Part shown: positions 44,324-54,921 of the stretch, one piece after another
Position numbering within the stretch: position 1 is the stretch's first letter
How the letters are laid out: each line of letters begins with the position of its first letter
Source of the DNA: Alphaproteobacteria bacterium
GTDB taxonomy: Bacteria > Pseudomonadota > Alphaproteobacteria > Micavibrionales > Micavibrionaceae
Assembly: GCA_017999645.1 (NCBI GenBank)
Contig: JAGNLJ010000011.1
Location: forward strand, 1-64,000
Length of the DNA stretch: 64,000 nt
Direction of reading: 5' to 3'
Program-made: the position numbers and the translations under genes
The notes under the pieces: generated by a model
Databases searched by the model: none
Seen by the model: only the letters and a program-made list of their open reading frames with translations
What the model was told of the DNA's origin: nothing

Positions 44324-44701
44324 CTATTCTTTTTCGGCGTGGATTTCGCGGAGGATGTTTTCGATCTTCTCCGCTTCGTTGAATGAGTTATCAGCGACAA
44401 AGCGGATCGTCGGCGTGAAACGCAAACCCGCATTCCGCGCGATTTCTTTTTTGAAAACATTTCGGTCTTTATTCAGCGCCGGGAGGATTTCATCCATATT
44501 GATGCCGCCCAGGGCCATGACATAGGCCGTGGCGTGCTTGAGATCAGGGCTGAGCTTCACCTCGGAGATGCTTAAATGAGCGTCAATCAGGACGGGTTCG
44601 TTAAAATGACCGCGTTGCATGGTTTCCGCGAGGATGTGGCGGATCTGTTCGCCGACCCTGAGCTGGCGCTGCGTGGGTTCACTGGATTTGCTGTTACGCA
44701 T
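44324..44701 (-). CDS. rbfA: Ribosome-binding factor A
   Basis: A 125-residue RbfA with a KH-like fold: QRQLRVGEQIRHILAETMQRG, SISEVKLSPDLKHATAYVM and LRFTPTIRFVADNSFNEAEKIENIL. It helps mature the 16S 5' end and small subunit. Its start directly abuts the infB stop. Confidence 0.96.
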   Translation of the reverse strand: MRNSKSSEPTQRQLRVGEQIRHILAETMQRGHFNEPVLIDAHLSISEVKLSPDLKHATAYVMALGGINMDEILPALNKDRNVFKKEIARNAGLRFTPTIRFVADNSFNEAEKIENILREIHAEKE

Positions 44702-47161
44702 TTACGTGACCGTGCGGGCTTCTTCTACGATCTGGTAGCACTCGATGACGTCGCCGTCTTTCAGGTCGTCGTAATCCTGGAATGCCATACCGCATTCCGT
44801 GCCTTCTTTGACCTCTTTGACTTCATCCTTGAAACGCTTGAGGGTTTTGAGCGTGCCTTCGTGAATGACAACGTTGTCGCGGAGCAAGCGGACTTTCGCG
44901 CCGCGCTTGACCCAGCCTTCCATGACCATACAGCCCGCGATCTTGCCGACCTTGGTGATGTTGAAGACCTGCTTGACCTGCGCCTGGCCGATATATTCCT
45001 CGCGCTTGGTCGGGGAAAGCATGCCGGTGAGGATCGCTTTTACGTCATCGATAATGTTGTAAATGATGTTGTAGTAATGAATTTGTACAGCATCGCGCTG
45101 CGCGAGGTCGCGGGCCTGATTGTTGGCGCGGACGTTAAAGCCGATGATAATGCCGCCCGATGCTCTAGCGAGGGTAACGTCGGATTCCGTAATCCCGCCG
45201 ACGCCGCTATGCAGGACCTGCACGGCGATGCCCTGGTTGTCATCGACCATTTTCTGCAAGCTGCCGGCAATCGCCTCGACCGATCCATGCACGTCGCCCT
45301 TGATGACGACGGGCAGGGTGGTTTTTTCGCCTTCCTGCTTGATAAGCAGAAGGTCTTCCATAGTCGTGCGGCCTTTGACGGCCTTCGTAGCCTGCATTTC
45401 GCGCTTTTTACGCTGGCGATAATCGGCAATTTCACGCGCCTTGTTCTCGTCGCCGACAACAGTGAACGTATCGCCCGCGTCCGGCGTTCCGCCGAAACCA
45501 AGTACCTCGACCGGCTGGCCGGGCAGGGCTTTCTGGATATTCTGGCCACGGTCATCGACGATGGCGCGGACACGGCCCGACTCTTTACCCGCGACAAAAA
45601 TATCTCCGACTTTCAGCGTGCCCTTCTGGATCAGGACGGTAGCAACCGAGCCTCGGCCTTTTTCCAGCTTGGATTCCACGACGAAACCGTGCGCTTCGCG
45701 GTTTGGATTGGCTTTAAGCTCAAGAACCTCGGCCTGCAGGAGAATGGCCTCTTCCAGCTTGTCGAGATTTGTCTTTTTCTTGGCCGAAACTTCAACGGTC
45801 TGGACGTCCCCGCCCATTTCCTCGACCACCACTTCATATTGAAGCAGGTCCTGGCGCACTTTTTGCGCATTGGCGGACGGCATATCGATTTTGTTGATCG
45901 CGATGATGATCGGCACTTTCGCCGCGCGGGCATGGCTGATCGATTCAATCGTCTGCGGCATGATGCTGTCTTCGGCGGATACGACGATAACGACGATATC
46001 CGTGACGTTGGCACCGCGTGCGCGCATCTCGGTAAACGCCGCGTGGCCGGGCGTATCGAGGAAGGTAATCTTCGCGCCGGATTTCAGGGTAACCTGGTAA
46101 GCGCCGATATGTTGCGTAATGCCGCCTGCTTCGCCTGCGACGACGTCAGTGTGACGCAAGGCATCGAGCAGCGAGGTTTTACCGTGGTCGACGTGACCCA
46201 TGATGGTGACAACGGGCGGGCGTGGCTGCAGATCGGCATCGGTGTCCTGAATGCCTTCCATGCCGATTTCGACGTCGGCTTCGGTAACGCGTTTAACCTT
46301 GTGGCCGAACTCTCCGGCGATCAGTTCCGCCGTGTCGGCGTCGATTGGTTCATTGATCGTCGCCATGACGCCCATTTTCATCAGCGCCTTGATAACTTCG
46401 CTGCCGGGCTCGGCCATACGGTTGGCCAGTTCAGCAACAGTCAGGATTTCAGGAAGAATAACTTCGCGCAGGATTTTTTGCGCCGGTTCCTGCACGCCAA
46501 GAGCGGCAAGGCGCGCTTTTTCGCGGGCGCGTTTTTGCGCCGCGAGTGATTTGCCACGTACGCGTTCATAATCTTCGTTAAGTGCCTGCGCAACGGTCAA
46601 ACGTCCGCCGCGCTGATCGGGTGTCATACGCTTTTGCGGGCGGGGCGGTGGTTTCTTGAAGCGGTCGCGGAATCCGCCGCCGCTGCTTTCTTCTTCGCCG
46701 CCAGGGCGACCGCGGCGTGCCGCGTCACCCGGACGTACGAAGCCGGGAGCAGCCGGTTTGTCTCCGCGTTCCACCTGCTCGATACGGCGCATTTCTTCAA
46801 GTTCACTTGCAGCGGCGTCAGGCGCGGATTCCGCCTTAATGATCTCTTCCTTCTTGACGTCTTCAATCGTACGGCGCTTGGGAAGATTGGTTTTCGGTCT
46901 TGCGCCATCGGCCATGGCGTTCTGAAGAGCGCGGGCGCGGGCGTCGCGCTCCTCGTTCGTCAGTTGCACATCGTCCTGTTGCTGCTGGTCCTGGGTGGTG
47001 GAAGGCCCGCTGCGTTTGCGGCGAACCTCAACCGAAAATCCGCCGGAGGACTGACCCATGTTCGGACGAAGCTGCCCGGCATTGCCTTTCAGGCTCAGCG
47101 TGCCTTTGGCACCGAGCGTGAGTTTCTTGCCGTCTTCTGCTTTGTCTTTAGTTTCTGTCAT
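44702..47161 (-). CDS. infB: Translation initiation factor IF-2
   Basis: An 819-residue IF-2. The N-terminal ~250 residues are charged and low in complexity, followed by the IF2_N-type helix region ([30 protein letters not shown]). The G domain has [22 protein letters not shown] and NKID, and the C-terminal fMet-tRNA-binding domains follow. It lies 48 bases after nusA; the ylxR-type gene often found between nusA and infB is absent. Confidence 0.98.
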   Translation of the reverse strand: MTETKDKAEDGKKLTLGAKGTLSLKGNAGQLRPNMGQSSGGFSVEVRRKRSGPSTTQDQQQQDDVQLTNEERDARARALQNAMADGARPKTNLPKRRTIEDVKKEEIIKAESAPDAAASELEEMRRIEQVERGDKPAAPGFVRPGDAARRGRPGGEEESSGGGFRDRFKKPPPRPQKRMTPDQRGGRLTVAQALNEDYERVRGKSLAAQKRAREKARLAALGVQEPAQKILREVILPEILTVAELANRMAEPGSEVIKALMKMGVMATINEPIDADTAELIAGEFGHKVKRVTEADVEIGMEGIQDTDADLQPRPPVVTIMGHVDHGKTSLLDALRHTDVVAGEAGGITQHIGAYQVTLKSGAKITFLDTPGHAAFTEMRARGANVTDIVVIVVSAEDSIMPQTIESISHARAAKVPIIIAINKIDMPSANAQKVRQDLLQYEVVVEEMGGDVQTVEVSAKKKTNLDKLEEAILLQAEVLELKANPNREAHGFVVESKLEKGRGSVATVLIQKGTLKVGDIFVAGKESGRVRAIVDDRGQNIQKALPGQPVEVLGFGGTPDAGDTFTVVGDENKAREIADYRQRKKREMQATKAVKGRTTMEDLLLIKQEGEKTTLPVVIKGDVHGSVEAIAGSLQKMVDDNQGIAVQVLHSGVGGITESDVTLARASGGIIIGFNVRANNQARDLAQRDAVQIHYYNIIYNIIDDVKAILTGMLSPTKREEYIGQAQVKQVFNITKVGKIAGCMVMEGWVKRGAKVRLLRDNVVIHEGTLKTLKRFKDEVKEVKEGTECGMAFQDYDDLKDGDVIECYQIVEEARTVT

Positions 47162-47209
47162 TTGTCCTTACCAGCATGCTTTATACACCAGAACGTCGCC
47201 TGCGTACAA

Positions 47210-48739
47210 TTAAGCCGGTTGCTCTTCCGTTTGTGTTGCAGCTTGCTGTTCATCAGCAAACCAGTGCGCCCGCGCGTTCATAATAACCACGTTGGCATCT
47301 TTTTCGGTGATTTGACCGGCACCCAGCATTTCAACCAACTCGTCAGCGGCAAGATCCGCGAGGTCGTCGCGTGTCTTGATGCCGGCTTCGCCGATTTTGA
47401 TAAGCTGCGCAGGAGATAGGCCCTCGATGCTGACCAGATCGTCTTTCATGCCAAGTTCTTTCTGCTTTTGCTCAAGTTCTTTTTTCTTGGCAGCGAGGAA
47501 GGTCTGGGCACGTGTAACCAGTTCGTTCGAGATTTCTTCCTCGAAGCCCTGAATACGGTTCAGTTCATCGACCGATGTGTCGGCCAGTTCCTCAACGGTC
47601 GCGAAACCTTCAGCAACCAGCAGGTGGGCAATAACATCGTCAACGTCAAGCGCCTCGATAAACAGAGCGGAGCGCGTCTTGAGTTCTTCCGCGCGGCGGG
47701 CCGATTCCTCGGCTTCCGTCAGGATATCGATATCCCAGCCGGTGAGGATGGAAGCCAGACGCACGTTCTGGCCGCGGCGACCGATGGCGAGTGAAAGCTG
47801 CTCGTCCGGCACGACAACGTCCATGCGTTTCTTGTCTTCATCGAGAACGACTTTAACAACCGTAGCAGGCTGGAGCGCGCTGACGACGAAGGAGCCGATA
47901 TCGTCCGTCCACGGCACGATGTCGATTTTCTCGCCTTGCAGTTCGCCGACGACGGCCTGAACGCGGGAGCCGCGCATACCGACGCAGGCACCGACAGGGT
48001 CGATGGAGCTATCGCGGGAAACAACCGCGATCTTGGCGCGTGAACCAGGGTCGCGGGCGACGGCCTTGATTGTGATGATGCCGTCATAAATTTCCGGCAC
48101 TTCCTGCATGAACAGTTTCGCCATGAATTCCGGGTGCGTACGCGACAGGAAAATCTGCGGACCGCGCTGTTCTTCACGGACTTCGTAAATGATCGCACGG
48201 ACGCGGTCACCGTTTTTCAGGTGTTCGCGTGGCAGTGTTTCATCGCGGCGGAGCAATGCTTCTGCGCGGCCTTGAATGTCGATAGTCGCGTTGCCGTATT
48301 CGACGCGCTTGATGACGCCGTTGACGATTTCGCCAACCTTGTCCTTGAATTCGCCGTACTGGCGCGAACGCTCGGCTTCACGCACTTTCTGCATGATGAC
48401 CTGTTTCGCGGTCTGGGCTGCGATGCGGCCGAAATCCAGCGGCGGCAGGTCGTCGATTATGAACTCACCGGGCTTTACGCTCGAGTTGATTTTCTTCGCC
48501 TGCGAAGACGTAAGCTGCGCAACTTCATTCTCGATGAGCGCGCCGTCTTCCATCACCTGGCGGTAGCGCTTCAACTCGATAACGCCCGAGCGGCGGTCGA
48601 TATGAGCGCGGATGTCATGATCGTGGCCGTATTTCGAGCGGCCCGCCTTTTGAATGGCTTCTTCCATCGCCCCGATGACGATTTCACGATCAATATTTTT
48701 TTCTCTTGCGACGTTATCAGCGACTTGCAGCAGTTCCAT
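47210..48739 (-). CDS. nusA: Transcription termination/antitermination factor NusA
   Basis: A 509-residue NusA: N-terminal polymerase-binding domain, S1 ([18 protein letters not shown]), two KH domains ([37 protein letters not shown]), and two acidic/helix-hairpin repeats at the C-terminus. It modulates pausing, termination and antitermination. It is ten bases after rimP. Confidence 0.98.
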   Translation of the reverse strand: MELLQVADNVAREKNIDREIVIGAMEEAIQKAGRSKYGHDHDIRAHIDRRSGVIELKRYRQVMEDGALIENEVAQLTSSQAKKINSSVKPGEFIIDDLPPLDFGRIAAQTAKQVIMQKVREAERSRQYGEFKDKVGEIVNGVIKRVEYGNATIDIQGRAEALLRRDETLPREHLKNGDRVRAIIYEVREEQRGPQIFLSRTHPEFMAKLFMQEVPEIYDGIITIKAVARDPGSRAKIAVVSRDSSIDPVGACVGMRGSRVQAVVGELQGEKIDIVPWTDDIGSFVVSALQPATVVKVVLDEDKKRMDVVVPDEQLSLAIGRRGQNVRLASILTGWDIDILTEAEESARRAEELKTRSALFIEALDVDDVIAHLLVAEGFATVEELADTSVDELNRIQGFEEEISNELVTRAQTFLAAKKKELEQKQKELGMKDDLVSIEGLSPAQLIKIGEAGIKTRDDLADLAADELVEMLGAGQITEKDANVVIMNARAHWFADEQQAATQTEEQPA

Positions 48740-48749
48740 GGTTCACCTT

Positions 48750-49256
48750 TTAGTTAATACCTTTCGAGGTTTGTTTAAGCAGTTTGTCGTTTAAAACCAG
48801 TTTTGCCTTGTTAAGGGCGGTAAAAGGAATTTCAGCGGTGCCTTGCTCGGTCTCGATTACAACAGATTGACCGTTCACGCCACGTAAAACGCCTTTAAAT
48901 CTTTTTTGCCCCGTTACATCGACGGGCATATCGCTCTCCAGTTTCGCTTCGAAACCTTTGTAAGTTTCAAAATCCTCGATTTTCACCAGCGGGCGGTCGA
49001 TGCCCGGCGAGCTGACCTCGAGACGGTACGCACCGTTGATCGGGTCCTCGACATCGAGCAGGGCCGAGAGCGCCTTGCTGAGTTTCGTGCAGTCTTCGAC
49101 GCCGAGATTTTTAGTGGCCGGGTTCTCCGCCAGCACCTGGACGTTCGTGCCGCCGCCTTCGCCGAGGATTTTGACAGAAACAATCTCCAGCCCCATATCC
49201 GCAGCGGCGGGGCGGGCTATTTCTGCAATCCTGTTCTCAAGCGGCGTCGAGCGCAT
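48750..49256 (-). CDS. rimP: Ribosome maturation factor RimP
   Basis: A 168-residue RimP with DVEDPINGAYRLEVSSPGIDRPL as signature and a C-terminal SH3-like part (FKGVLRGVNGQSVVIETEQG). It opens the rimP-nusA-infB-rbfA-truB-rpsO series. The leader between trmB and this gene contains two neighbouring hairpins (GGGCTT/AAGCCC at 49299-49316 and GGG/CCC around 49287-49298). Confidence 0.95.
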   Translation of the reverse strand: MRSTPLENRIAEIARPAAADMGLEIVSVKILGEGGGTNVQVLAENPATKNLGVEDCTKLSKALSALLDVEDPINGAYRLEVSSPGIDRPLVKIEDFETYKGFEAKLESDMPVDVTGQKRFKGVLRGVNGQSVVIETEQGTAEIPFTALNKAKLVLNDKLLKQTSKGIN

Positions 49257-49362
49257 AAAACCTTATATTATCAGTCGTTTAGGCACGGGTTTTTGCCCGG
49301 GCTTTTTATTAAGCCCATCCATATCGTTTTAGCAATATTGGGATGATGCGGTTTATATAGGC

Positions 49363-50031
49363 TTATTTCAGTGGCTTGGCAAGGTTTTTAAAAACCAGAA
49401 ACGTCTGCCGCCGCCCGGCCTGCTTGCCCTTGAACGCGTAGCGCGTCTCGATCCATTCGGCGGGCGGTGTCTGCCAGTCCTTTGAGGAATTTGCCGTCCA
49501 TTCGAAATCCGGGTGGATCATGCATTGCGTAACCATCCATTCAGCGAGATCATCGACATCGGTCGCCAATACCAATTTCCCACCGGGTTTCAACACGCGC
49601 GCGAATTCATCGAGATTACCCTGCGAAACGATCCGGCGCTTGTGATGGCGCGTCTTAGGCCACGGGTCGGGATTGAGAATATAAATCCGCCCGAGCGATT
49701 TGTCTTTCAGCGAACGAACGATCATCATCGCATCATCCATGTGAACGCGGACATTGCTTAAATCATCGCCCGCGTCTTTGAGAAAATTCGCCATACCATT
49801 AACAAACGGCTCAGCGCCGATAAATCCGACGTCCGGAAACCCGTTCTTCAAAGCGATCAAGTGTTCGCCATTGCCGAAGCCGATCTCGAACCAGTAATCG
49901 CTGAACGGTTTCACGAATAATGAAGCGGGATCGAGATTCCGTGCATCGGTGATTTTGTCTTCAGAAATGGCGACGACAGGGAGAACGTTTTCAATCGCGT
50001 GCAGGCGATCTTTCTTGAGAGGCCGCCCCAT
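49363..50031 (-). CDS. trmB: tRNA (guanine-46-N7)-methyltransferase
   Basis: About 222 residues of TrmB: YWFEIGFGNGEHLIAL (SAM site), VGFIGAEPFVNGMANFL, IYILNPDPWPKTRHHKRRIV and ATDVDDLAEWM. The start is uncertain. The ATG at 50031 is the first after the metK stop, but the conserved RR-x-GR motif typical of the family spans it (WGRRMGRPL), which suggests translation from an upstream codon such as the ATG at 50139, overlapping metK by 62 bases. Confidence 0.92.
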   Translation of the reverse strand: MGRPLKKDRLHAIENVLPVVAISEDKITDARNLDPASLFVKPFSDYWFEIGFGNGEHLIALKNGFPDVGFIGAEPFVNGMANFLKDAGDDLSNVRVHMDDAMMIVRSLKDKSLGRIYILNPDPWPKTRHHKRRIVSQGNLDEFARVLKPGGKLVLATDVDDLAEWMVTQCMIHPDFEWTANSSKDWQTPPAEWIETRYAFKGKQAGRRQTFLVFKNLAKPLK

Positions 50032-50077
50032 GCGGCGGCCCCATAAACGTCTCTTTAATGATGATAAATCGTCGGCG

Positions 50078-51292
50078 TTAGCCGAGGACTTTGCGGAGCT
50101 GTTCGACAAGGTCCAGCTTTTCCCATGAGAAACCGCCATCTGGATCGGGGTCGCGGCCAAAATGGCCGTACGCCGCGGTCCGTGCGTAAATCGGGCGGTT
50201 GAGTTTCAGATGTTCGCGAATGCCGCGGGGCGAAAGGTCGATCAGCTGGTTGATCGCGTTGACGATCACCGCTTCCGGCGCGTTGCCCGTACCGTGCGTA
50301 TTCAGGTACAGCGAAATCGGCTTCGATACGCCGATGGCATAGGAAAGCTGGATCGTGCAGGCCTTGGCGTAACCGGCGGCGACAATATTTTTCGCGAGGT
50401 AACGTGCGGCGTATGTTGCCGAGCGGTCGACCTTCGTTGGGTCCTTGCCGGAGAACGCGCCGCCGCCATGCGGAGCCGCGCCGCCGTAAGTGTCGACGAT
50501 AATCTTGCGTCCCGTGAGACCGGCATCGCCGACCGGACCGCCGATAACGAAACGACCCGTCGGGTTAACGTAGAATTCGTCTTCTTTCGGCATCCAGCCA
50601 TCAGGCAGGATATTACGAACGTAAGGACGAACGATTTCTTTGACGTCCGACTGGCTGAGGCCATCTTTGTGCTGTGTCGAAACGACGACAGCGGCAGCGC
50701 TGACAGGGCGGTCATTTTTATACTGAAGCGTTACTTGCGATTTCGCATCTGGCTCAAGCTCGGGCAGGGCACCAGAGTGGCGCGCTTCTGCCAGTGAGCG
50801 AAGAATGGCGTGCGAATAATAAATCGGCGCAGGCATGAAAGCCGGCGTTTCGTCGCAGGCATAACCGAACATGATGCCCTGGTCGCCCGCGCCTTCGTCT
50901 TTGTTTCCAGCAGCATCAACGCCCTGCGCGATGTCGGCTGATTGCTTGTGCAGGCGAACATCGATCTTAACCGTCTTCCAGTTAAAACCTTCCTGTTCGT
51001 AACCGATTGTACGGATCGCTTCGCGGGCCGCCGTTTCGATCATTGCAGAGGTAATTTCTTTAGAGCTGCGCGCTTCGCCGCCGACCAGAACGAAATCGGT
51101 CGTCGCGAAAGTTTCACAGCCGACGCGCGCGACAGGATCATGCGCGAGAAACAGGTCGAGAACTGAATCGGAAATGCGGTCGCAAACTTTGTCCGGATGT
51201 CCTTCAGACACGGACTCGGATGTGAAAATAAAATCCTTGAGGTCAGCTGACGGCAAAGGAATGGGCTTCTTGGAATCGTTGGCTTTATTCAT
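50078..51292 (-). CDS. metK: S-adenosylmethionine synthase
   Basis: A 404-residue Met[39 protein letters not shown] and [19 protein letters not shown] carry the catalytic His, metal and ATP residues. It makes SAM from methionine and ATP. The frame extends to 51331, but the ATG at 51292 has GGAAG close upstream. That site is directly attached to a nested stem structure in the leader, listed separately. Confidence 0.97.
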   Translation of the reverse strand: MNKANDSKKPIPLPSADLKDFIFTSESVSEGHPDKVCDRISDSVLDLFLAHDPVARVGCETFATTDFVLVGGEARSSKEITSAMIETAAREAIRTIGYEQEGFNWKTVKIDVRLHKQSADIAQGVDAAGNKDEGAGDQGIMFGYACDETPAFMPAPIYYSHAILRSLAEARHSGALPELEPDAKSQVTLQYKNDRPVSAAAVVVSTQHKDGLSQSDVKEIVRPYVRNILPDGWMPKEDEFYVNPTGRFVIGGPVGDAGLTGRKIIVDTYGGAAPHGGGAFSGKDPTKVDRSATYAARYLAKNIVAAGYAKACTIQLSYAIGVSKPISLYLNTHGTGNAPEAVIVNAINQLIDLSPRGIREHLKLNRPIYARTAAYGHFGRDPDPDGGFSWEKLDLVEQLRKVLG

Positions 51293-51303
51293 AAGGTTCT
51301 TCC

Positions 51304-51358
51304 GCTCTCTGGGGTGGTTTTCGTAAAACAACCCGTGCAGGGTAATGTTTCAGAGAGC
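51304..51358 (-). promoter_or_regulatory. Structured metK leader, possible RNA regulator
   Basis: An outer perfect 8-bp stem (51304-51311 with 51351-51358, GCTCTCTG/CAGAGAGC) encloses a 10-bp hairpin with one mismatch and a three-base loop (51312-51321 with 51325-51334) and a 16-base single-stranded stretch (51335-51350). The 3' edge of the outer stem touches the GGAAG ribosome-binding site of metK. There is no T-run, so it is not an intrinsic terminator. I could not match it to the SAM-II or SAM/SAH consensus as I know them. Confidence 0.6.
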
Positions 51359-51376
51359 AGGATTCAAGAGATTATT

Positions 51377-51832
51377 CTATTCGGATTCGCCTTCGCCGCC
51401 CATGCGGTTTGCCATGGATTTGACGAATTTGAGGATGTCCTTACGGATTTCCGGATTGTCGATGGTGTAGAAGGCGCGAACGAGATCAAGGGTTTCCTTG
51501 TTCTGCATGAGATCGCCAGCTGCGAATTCTTCCTGGTCGTTATCCGCAAGACCGTAAGTTGCTGAAGAATAAGCCTTAGCTGCATTGCCGAGTTGGTCAT
51601 AAAAATATGTGACCGGAACTTCGAGGATTTTGCTGAACTGATACAGACGTCCGGCGCTGATGCGGTTCATGCCGCGCTCATATTTCTGGATTTGCTGGAA
51701 TGTGAGGCCGATCGATTCAGCCAGTTTCTCCTGGCTGAGCCCCAGCAGGGAACGGCGTACACGCAGACGTTGACCGACGTGAACGTCGACCGGATCCGGT
51801 GTGCCCTTAGTTTTTCTCGCGTGTGAAGCCAT
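51377..51832 (-). CDS. XRE-family transcriptional regulator near metK
   Basis: A 151-residue protein with an N-terminal helix-turn-helix (GQRLRVRRSLLGLSQEKLAESIGLTFQQIQKYERG), then NRISAGRLYQFSKILEVPVTYFYDQ, and a helical C-terminal part ending in an acidic tail. Alphaproteobacteria often carry such a regulator between lnt and metK. The target is not evident. It may control metK, whose leader lies directly downstream. Confidence 0.92.
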   Translation of the reverse strand: MASHARKTKGTPDPVDVHVGQRLRVRRSLLGLSQEKLAESIGLTFQQIQKYERGMNRISAGRLYQFSKILEVPVTYFYDQLGNAAKAYSSATYGLADNDQEEFAAGDLMQNKETLDLVRAFYTIDNPEIRKDILKFVKSMANRMGGEGESE

Positions 51833-51966
51833 TAATTTTGTTCTTCCTGATTTTTTAGTAAATTCTAATACACCTTATAGACATATAGTGCGCCTACGAC
51901 AGTGTGCAACTAACCTCAGGTGTTTTTACCATCTGTTTATTCAACCATACTCATTATTTCGGGTGT

Positions 51967-53514
51967 TTAGCCGGGCGCAAGGTTCTTGCGCCGGACGAGG
52001 TATCCGAAAGCGGTAAAAAGCAGCACCATCCCTGTAAAAATAACGTTCTTGATTAAATTATTGTTCCTAAAAATCATATTTTTATGCGGGAGCGCAAGTG
52101 TTTTTTCATATTGCTCGAAAAGTGGGGATAGGCCGTGAACTCGGCCCAAAGGATCGATAAGTCCGCTCAAACCGGTGTTCGCAGCCCGAATCACGGGTAT
52201 TCCTTCCTCTACTGCGCGGAAGATGGCCTGGGTGAAATGCTGGTGCGGCCCGGCGCTGATGCCGTACCACGCATCGTTGGTAATGTTCACTATAAAATCA
52301 GGCGTGTCAGGCCCCACGACTTTGCCTGAGAATATAATCTCATAACAAATTACCGGACTGTATTTCAGGCCGAAGGCTTCGAATGTTTTAACGCCCGAGC
52401 CGAGAATGAAGCCTGTGAACTCGACGACCGGCTTCAGCGGTATCCATTTCTGGAACGGAATATATTCGCCGAACGGGACAAGGTGATATTTATCGTAAAC
52501 GTTCGAGATTTTGCCTTCCGCGTCGAACATGACCAGCGAATTGAAATAGGATTTTGTTTCCGCTTCATGACGAAGCATGCCGGTCATAAGTACCGCGCCG
52601 CCGGGGTAAGCCTGAAGCGTATCAGTTATATATTGAACCGCTTGCGGATCTTCGGCGAGCCAGAATCCCATCGCGGTTTCAGGCCAGACGATAATTGTTT
52701 TGTTTTTAGATCCTTCTGCGGGCTGTGAGAGTTGAATCGATTTCAGGAAATGCTGGCCGGTTTTGGAACGGTCCCATTTTTCCGACTGGTCGATATCAGG
52801 CTGGACGATGCGGATGTCGACATTCGGCACTGTTGTGATTTGCGCCGTCTGCAGGCGGACAATCCCGAAGACCATGCACAAAGCGAAGCTGCCGAGCGCT
52901 GCCGCGATAAGTGCCGTCTTTTCTTTTTTTTGTAAAGTTTTGAGAAATAAAAATCCCGGCAGCGTGAACCAGAAAATCGTCAGCCATGTCAGGAAATAAA
53001 TATTACCGACGGCGACCGTCTGGATCATCGGCGGCGTGCCGGCCCATGTGTAGCCAAACAAATTCCACGGATAGCCCGTGAAAACGAATCCGCGCCCCCA
53101 TTCAACCAGTGCGATGAAAGCCGTGAAAGCTAAAAACCCTGCGCCTGTTTTCAAATCGGCAAAACGTTTCGCTGCCCACGCGCCGACCGCGATGAAAAGC
53201 GCAAGCAGTGAAGGCAGGCCCGCTACGGCAAGCGGCCATATCCATGAAAAAGGGTTGCCATCAACCAGCAGTGCATTCTTGACCCAGAACAGCCCGGTGA
53301 AAAAATATCCGAACGCGAACAGCCAGCCGTAAACCAGCGCGCCGCGCGGTGAGCCCGTGCGGTCGATCAGAAGATAAAAAGCGGAAAGGCAGAGAATAAG
53401 AACGGGCCACGCATTATAAGGTGCCATACCGAGCGCGCCCAATGCGCCGAGCGCAAAGCACGCCAAGGCGCGCTGTGGTCGGTTGGCTTTTTCAATCAGG
53501 GCATGAAAATTCAT
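51967..53514 (-). CDS. lnt: Apolipoprotein N-acyltransferase
   Basis: A 515-residue Lnt: about six N-terminal membrane helices, then a nitrilase-like periplasmic domain with the catalytic Glu (VWPETAMGF), Lys (YDKYHLVPFGEYIPF) and Cys (PVICYEIIFSG), and a final C-terminal helix. It transfers the third acyl chain to lipoproteins. It follows the corC-like gene after two bases. Confidence 0.96.
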   Translation of the reverse strand: MNFHALIEKANRPQRALACFALGALGALGMAPYNAWPVLILCLSAFYLLIDRTGSPRGALVYGWLFAFGYFFTGLFWVKNALLVDGNPFSWIWPLAVAGLPSLLALFIAVGAWAAKRFADLKTGAGFLAFTAFIALVEWGRGFVFTGYPWNLFGYTWAGTPPMIQTVAVGNIYFLTWLTIFWFTLPGFLFLKTLQKKEKTALIAAALGSFALCMVFGIVRLQTAQITTVPNVDIRIVQPDIDQSEKWDRSKTGQHFLKSIQLSQPAEGSKNKTIIVWPETAMGFWLAEDPQAVQYITDTLQAYPGGAVLMTGMLRHEAETKSYFNSLVMFDAEGKISNVYDKYHLVPFGEYIPFQKWIPLKPVVEFTGFILGSGVKTFEAFGLKYSPVICYEIIFSGKVVGPDTPDFIVNITNDAWYGISAGPHQHFTQAIFRAVEEGIPVIRAANTGLSGLIDPLGRVHGLSPLFEQYEKTLALPHKNMIFRNNNLIKNVIFTGMVLLFTAFGYLVRRKNLAPG

Positions 53515-53516
53515 TT

Positions 53517-54410
53517 TTATTCCGGCGCAGGCAGGGAGGGAATGTTGCTGATGCGGAGCAGGTTAATGCGGCGCGGCCCGGCATCAATCACTTCAAATAA
53601 CATACCGGTATGATGCGTAATGATTTCCCCGCGCGCAGGAATGCGCCCGGCGAGGAAAAACACAAGGCCGCTTAGCGTATCGCTGACATTTCTTTCCTCG
53701 TCAGTCAGGACCTGCCCGAAGCGGTTGTCGAATTCCTCGACAGGCATGCGTGCATCAGCGAGCACCGAGCCGTCGTCATGAACTACAAGCTGCGGGATTT
53801 CATCCACAGCATGTTCGTCATCAATCTCGCCGACAATGGCCTCAATCACGTTACCGATGGTCACCAATCCGTCGATGCCGCCATACTCATCAACGACCAG
53901 CGTCATATGGCGGCTGCTCTGGCGCATTTTCAGGAGCAGATTGAGAATGGTCATGGCAGGCGAGACAATAGGAATATCGGTAATCAGTTTCTTGATATCA
54001 GGCTGCTCACCACGCGCAACGGCGCTGAGCACGTCCTTGGCGTGAATGGTGCCGAGCACATCGTCCAGCGTGTCGCGGTAAACCGGAATGCGGCTGTACT
54101 GCTTCTCGGACACCAGCGCCAGCAATTCCTTGGGCGATGTATCGACTTCGATGGCGACGATGTTGGCGCGCGGCACCATGACATTGATCACCTTAAGTTC
54201 ACGCAGCTTTAAAATATTAGACAGCAGGATACGCTCATGGCTCGTGATGAAATCATAGGCCGGGTTCGCGCCATTATTACCATCGGGCGCATTGGCGTTT
54301 TCAGCCGCAGCGGGCTTCGCAAGACTCTTGATCCATTTAAGGAGAGTGTTTTGTCTGGGGGGCGTCAGGTCCGACAGTGTTCCGGGCGGGTTACTTTGGG
54401 GGTCAGGCAT
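53517..54410 (-). CDS. CorC/HlyC-family CBS-domain protein
   Basis: A 297-residue protein with two CBS domains (VMVPRANIVAIEVDTSPKELL ... ITDIPIVSPAMTILNLLLKMR) and a CorC_HlyC transporter-associated domain at the C-terminus. No membrane part is present, as in CorC. These proteins are linked to magnesium or cobalt efflux. The order phoH, ybeY, corC, lnt is a widely conserved group. Confidence 0.94.
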   Translation of the reverse strand: MPDPQSNPPGTLSDLTPPRQNTLLKWIKSLAKPAAAENANAPDGNNGANPAYDFITSHERILLSNILKLRELKVINVMVPRANIVAIEVDTSPKELLALVSEKQYSRIPVYRDTLDDVLGTIHAKDVLSAVARGEQPDIKKLITDIPIVSPAMTILNLLLKMRQSSRHMTLVVDEYGGIDGLVTIGNVIEAIVGEIDDEHAVDEIPQLVVHDDGSVLADARMPVEEFDNRFGQVLTDEERNVSDTLSGLVFFLAGRIPARGEIITHHTGMLFEVIDAGPRRINLLRISNIPSLPAPE

Positions 54411-54450
54411 AGGAACATAATATAAAGCCGGGGGGCTATTTCACAATATC

Positions 54451-54921
54451 TTAGTAGGGGTTTTTTATACCGAGGCTTTCCAGAACGCGGATTTCAAGCG
54501 ATTCCATCTCCTCGGCCTCGGCGTCTTCCTCATGGTCGTAAGCCAGCAAATGCAAAATTCCGTGCACCAGAAGGTGCGTAACGTGATTTTCGAAACTCTT
54601 TTTTTGTGAAATAGCTTCCTTTTTCACGGTTTCATAGGCCAGGACAACATCGCCCAGATTGGTCACCTTATCGTCGTTCCCGGGATCTTGCGGGAAGGAC
54701 AGGACATTGGTCGGTTTGTCCTTGCCCCTGTAAGTCCTGTTCAGGTTTTGAATAAACGCGTTGTCAGCGAGAACAATGCTGATTTCAGTCGTGCGTCCTG
54801 AAAATTCATGAAAGACCAGGTTTTCATTCAGCGCTTCGATCACGCTTTCGGTGATGTCTGAAATGTCGGGCCAGTCGGCGCAAAGGACATTGGTGTCTGG
54901 CTGGATATCCGGCAGGGTCAT
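54451..54921 (-). CDS. ybeY: Endoribonuclease YbeY
   Basis: A 156-residue YbeY with the zinc site HLLVHGILHLLAYDHEED (three His; the usual Gly of LGYDH is Ala) and the upstream LNRTYRGKDKPTNVLSFP block. It acts in 16S rRNA 3' maturation and ribosome quality control. Its start overlaps phoH by ATGA. Confidence 0.96.
   Translation of the reverse strand: MTLPDIQPDTNVLCADWPDISDITESVIEALNENLVFHEFSGRTTEISIVLADNAFIQNLNRTYRGKDKPTNVLSFPQDPGNDDKVTNLGDVVLAYETVKKEAISQKKSFENHVTHLLVHGILHLLAYDHEEDAEAEEMESLEIRVLESLGIKNPY

Noticed and set aside
44576-46549. 657-residue ORF on the plus strand
   Set aside because: It lies wholly opposite infB, has Asp/Phe/His-rich shadow composition and no recognisable domain; infB is certain.
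51293-51376. Assignment of the metK leader to a known SAM riboswitch class
   Set aside because: The conserved core sequences of SAM-II and SAM/SAH RNAs as I remember them are not visible; only the stems are clear.
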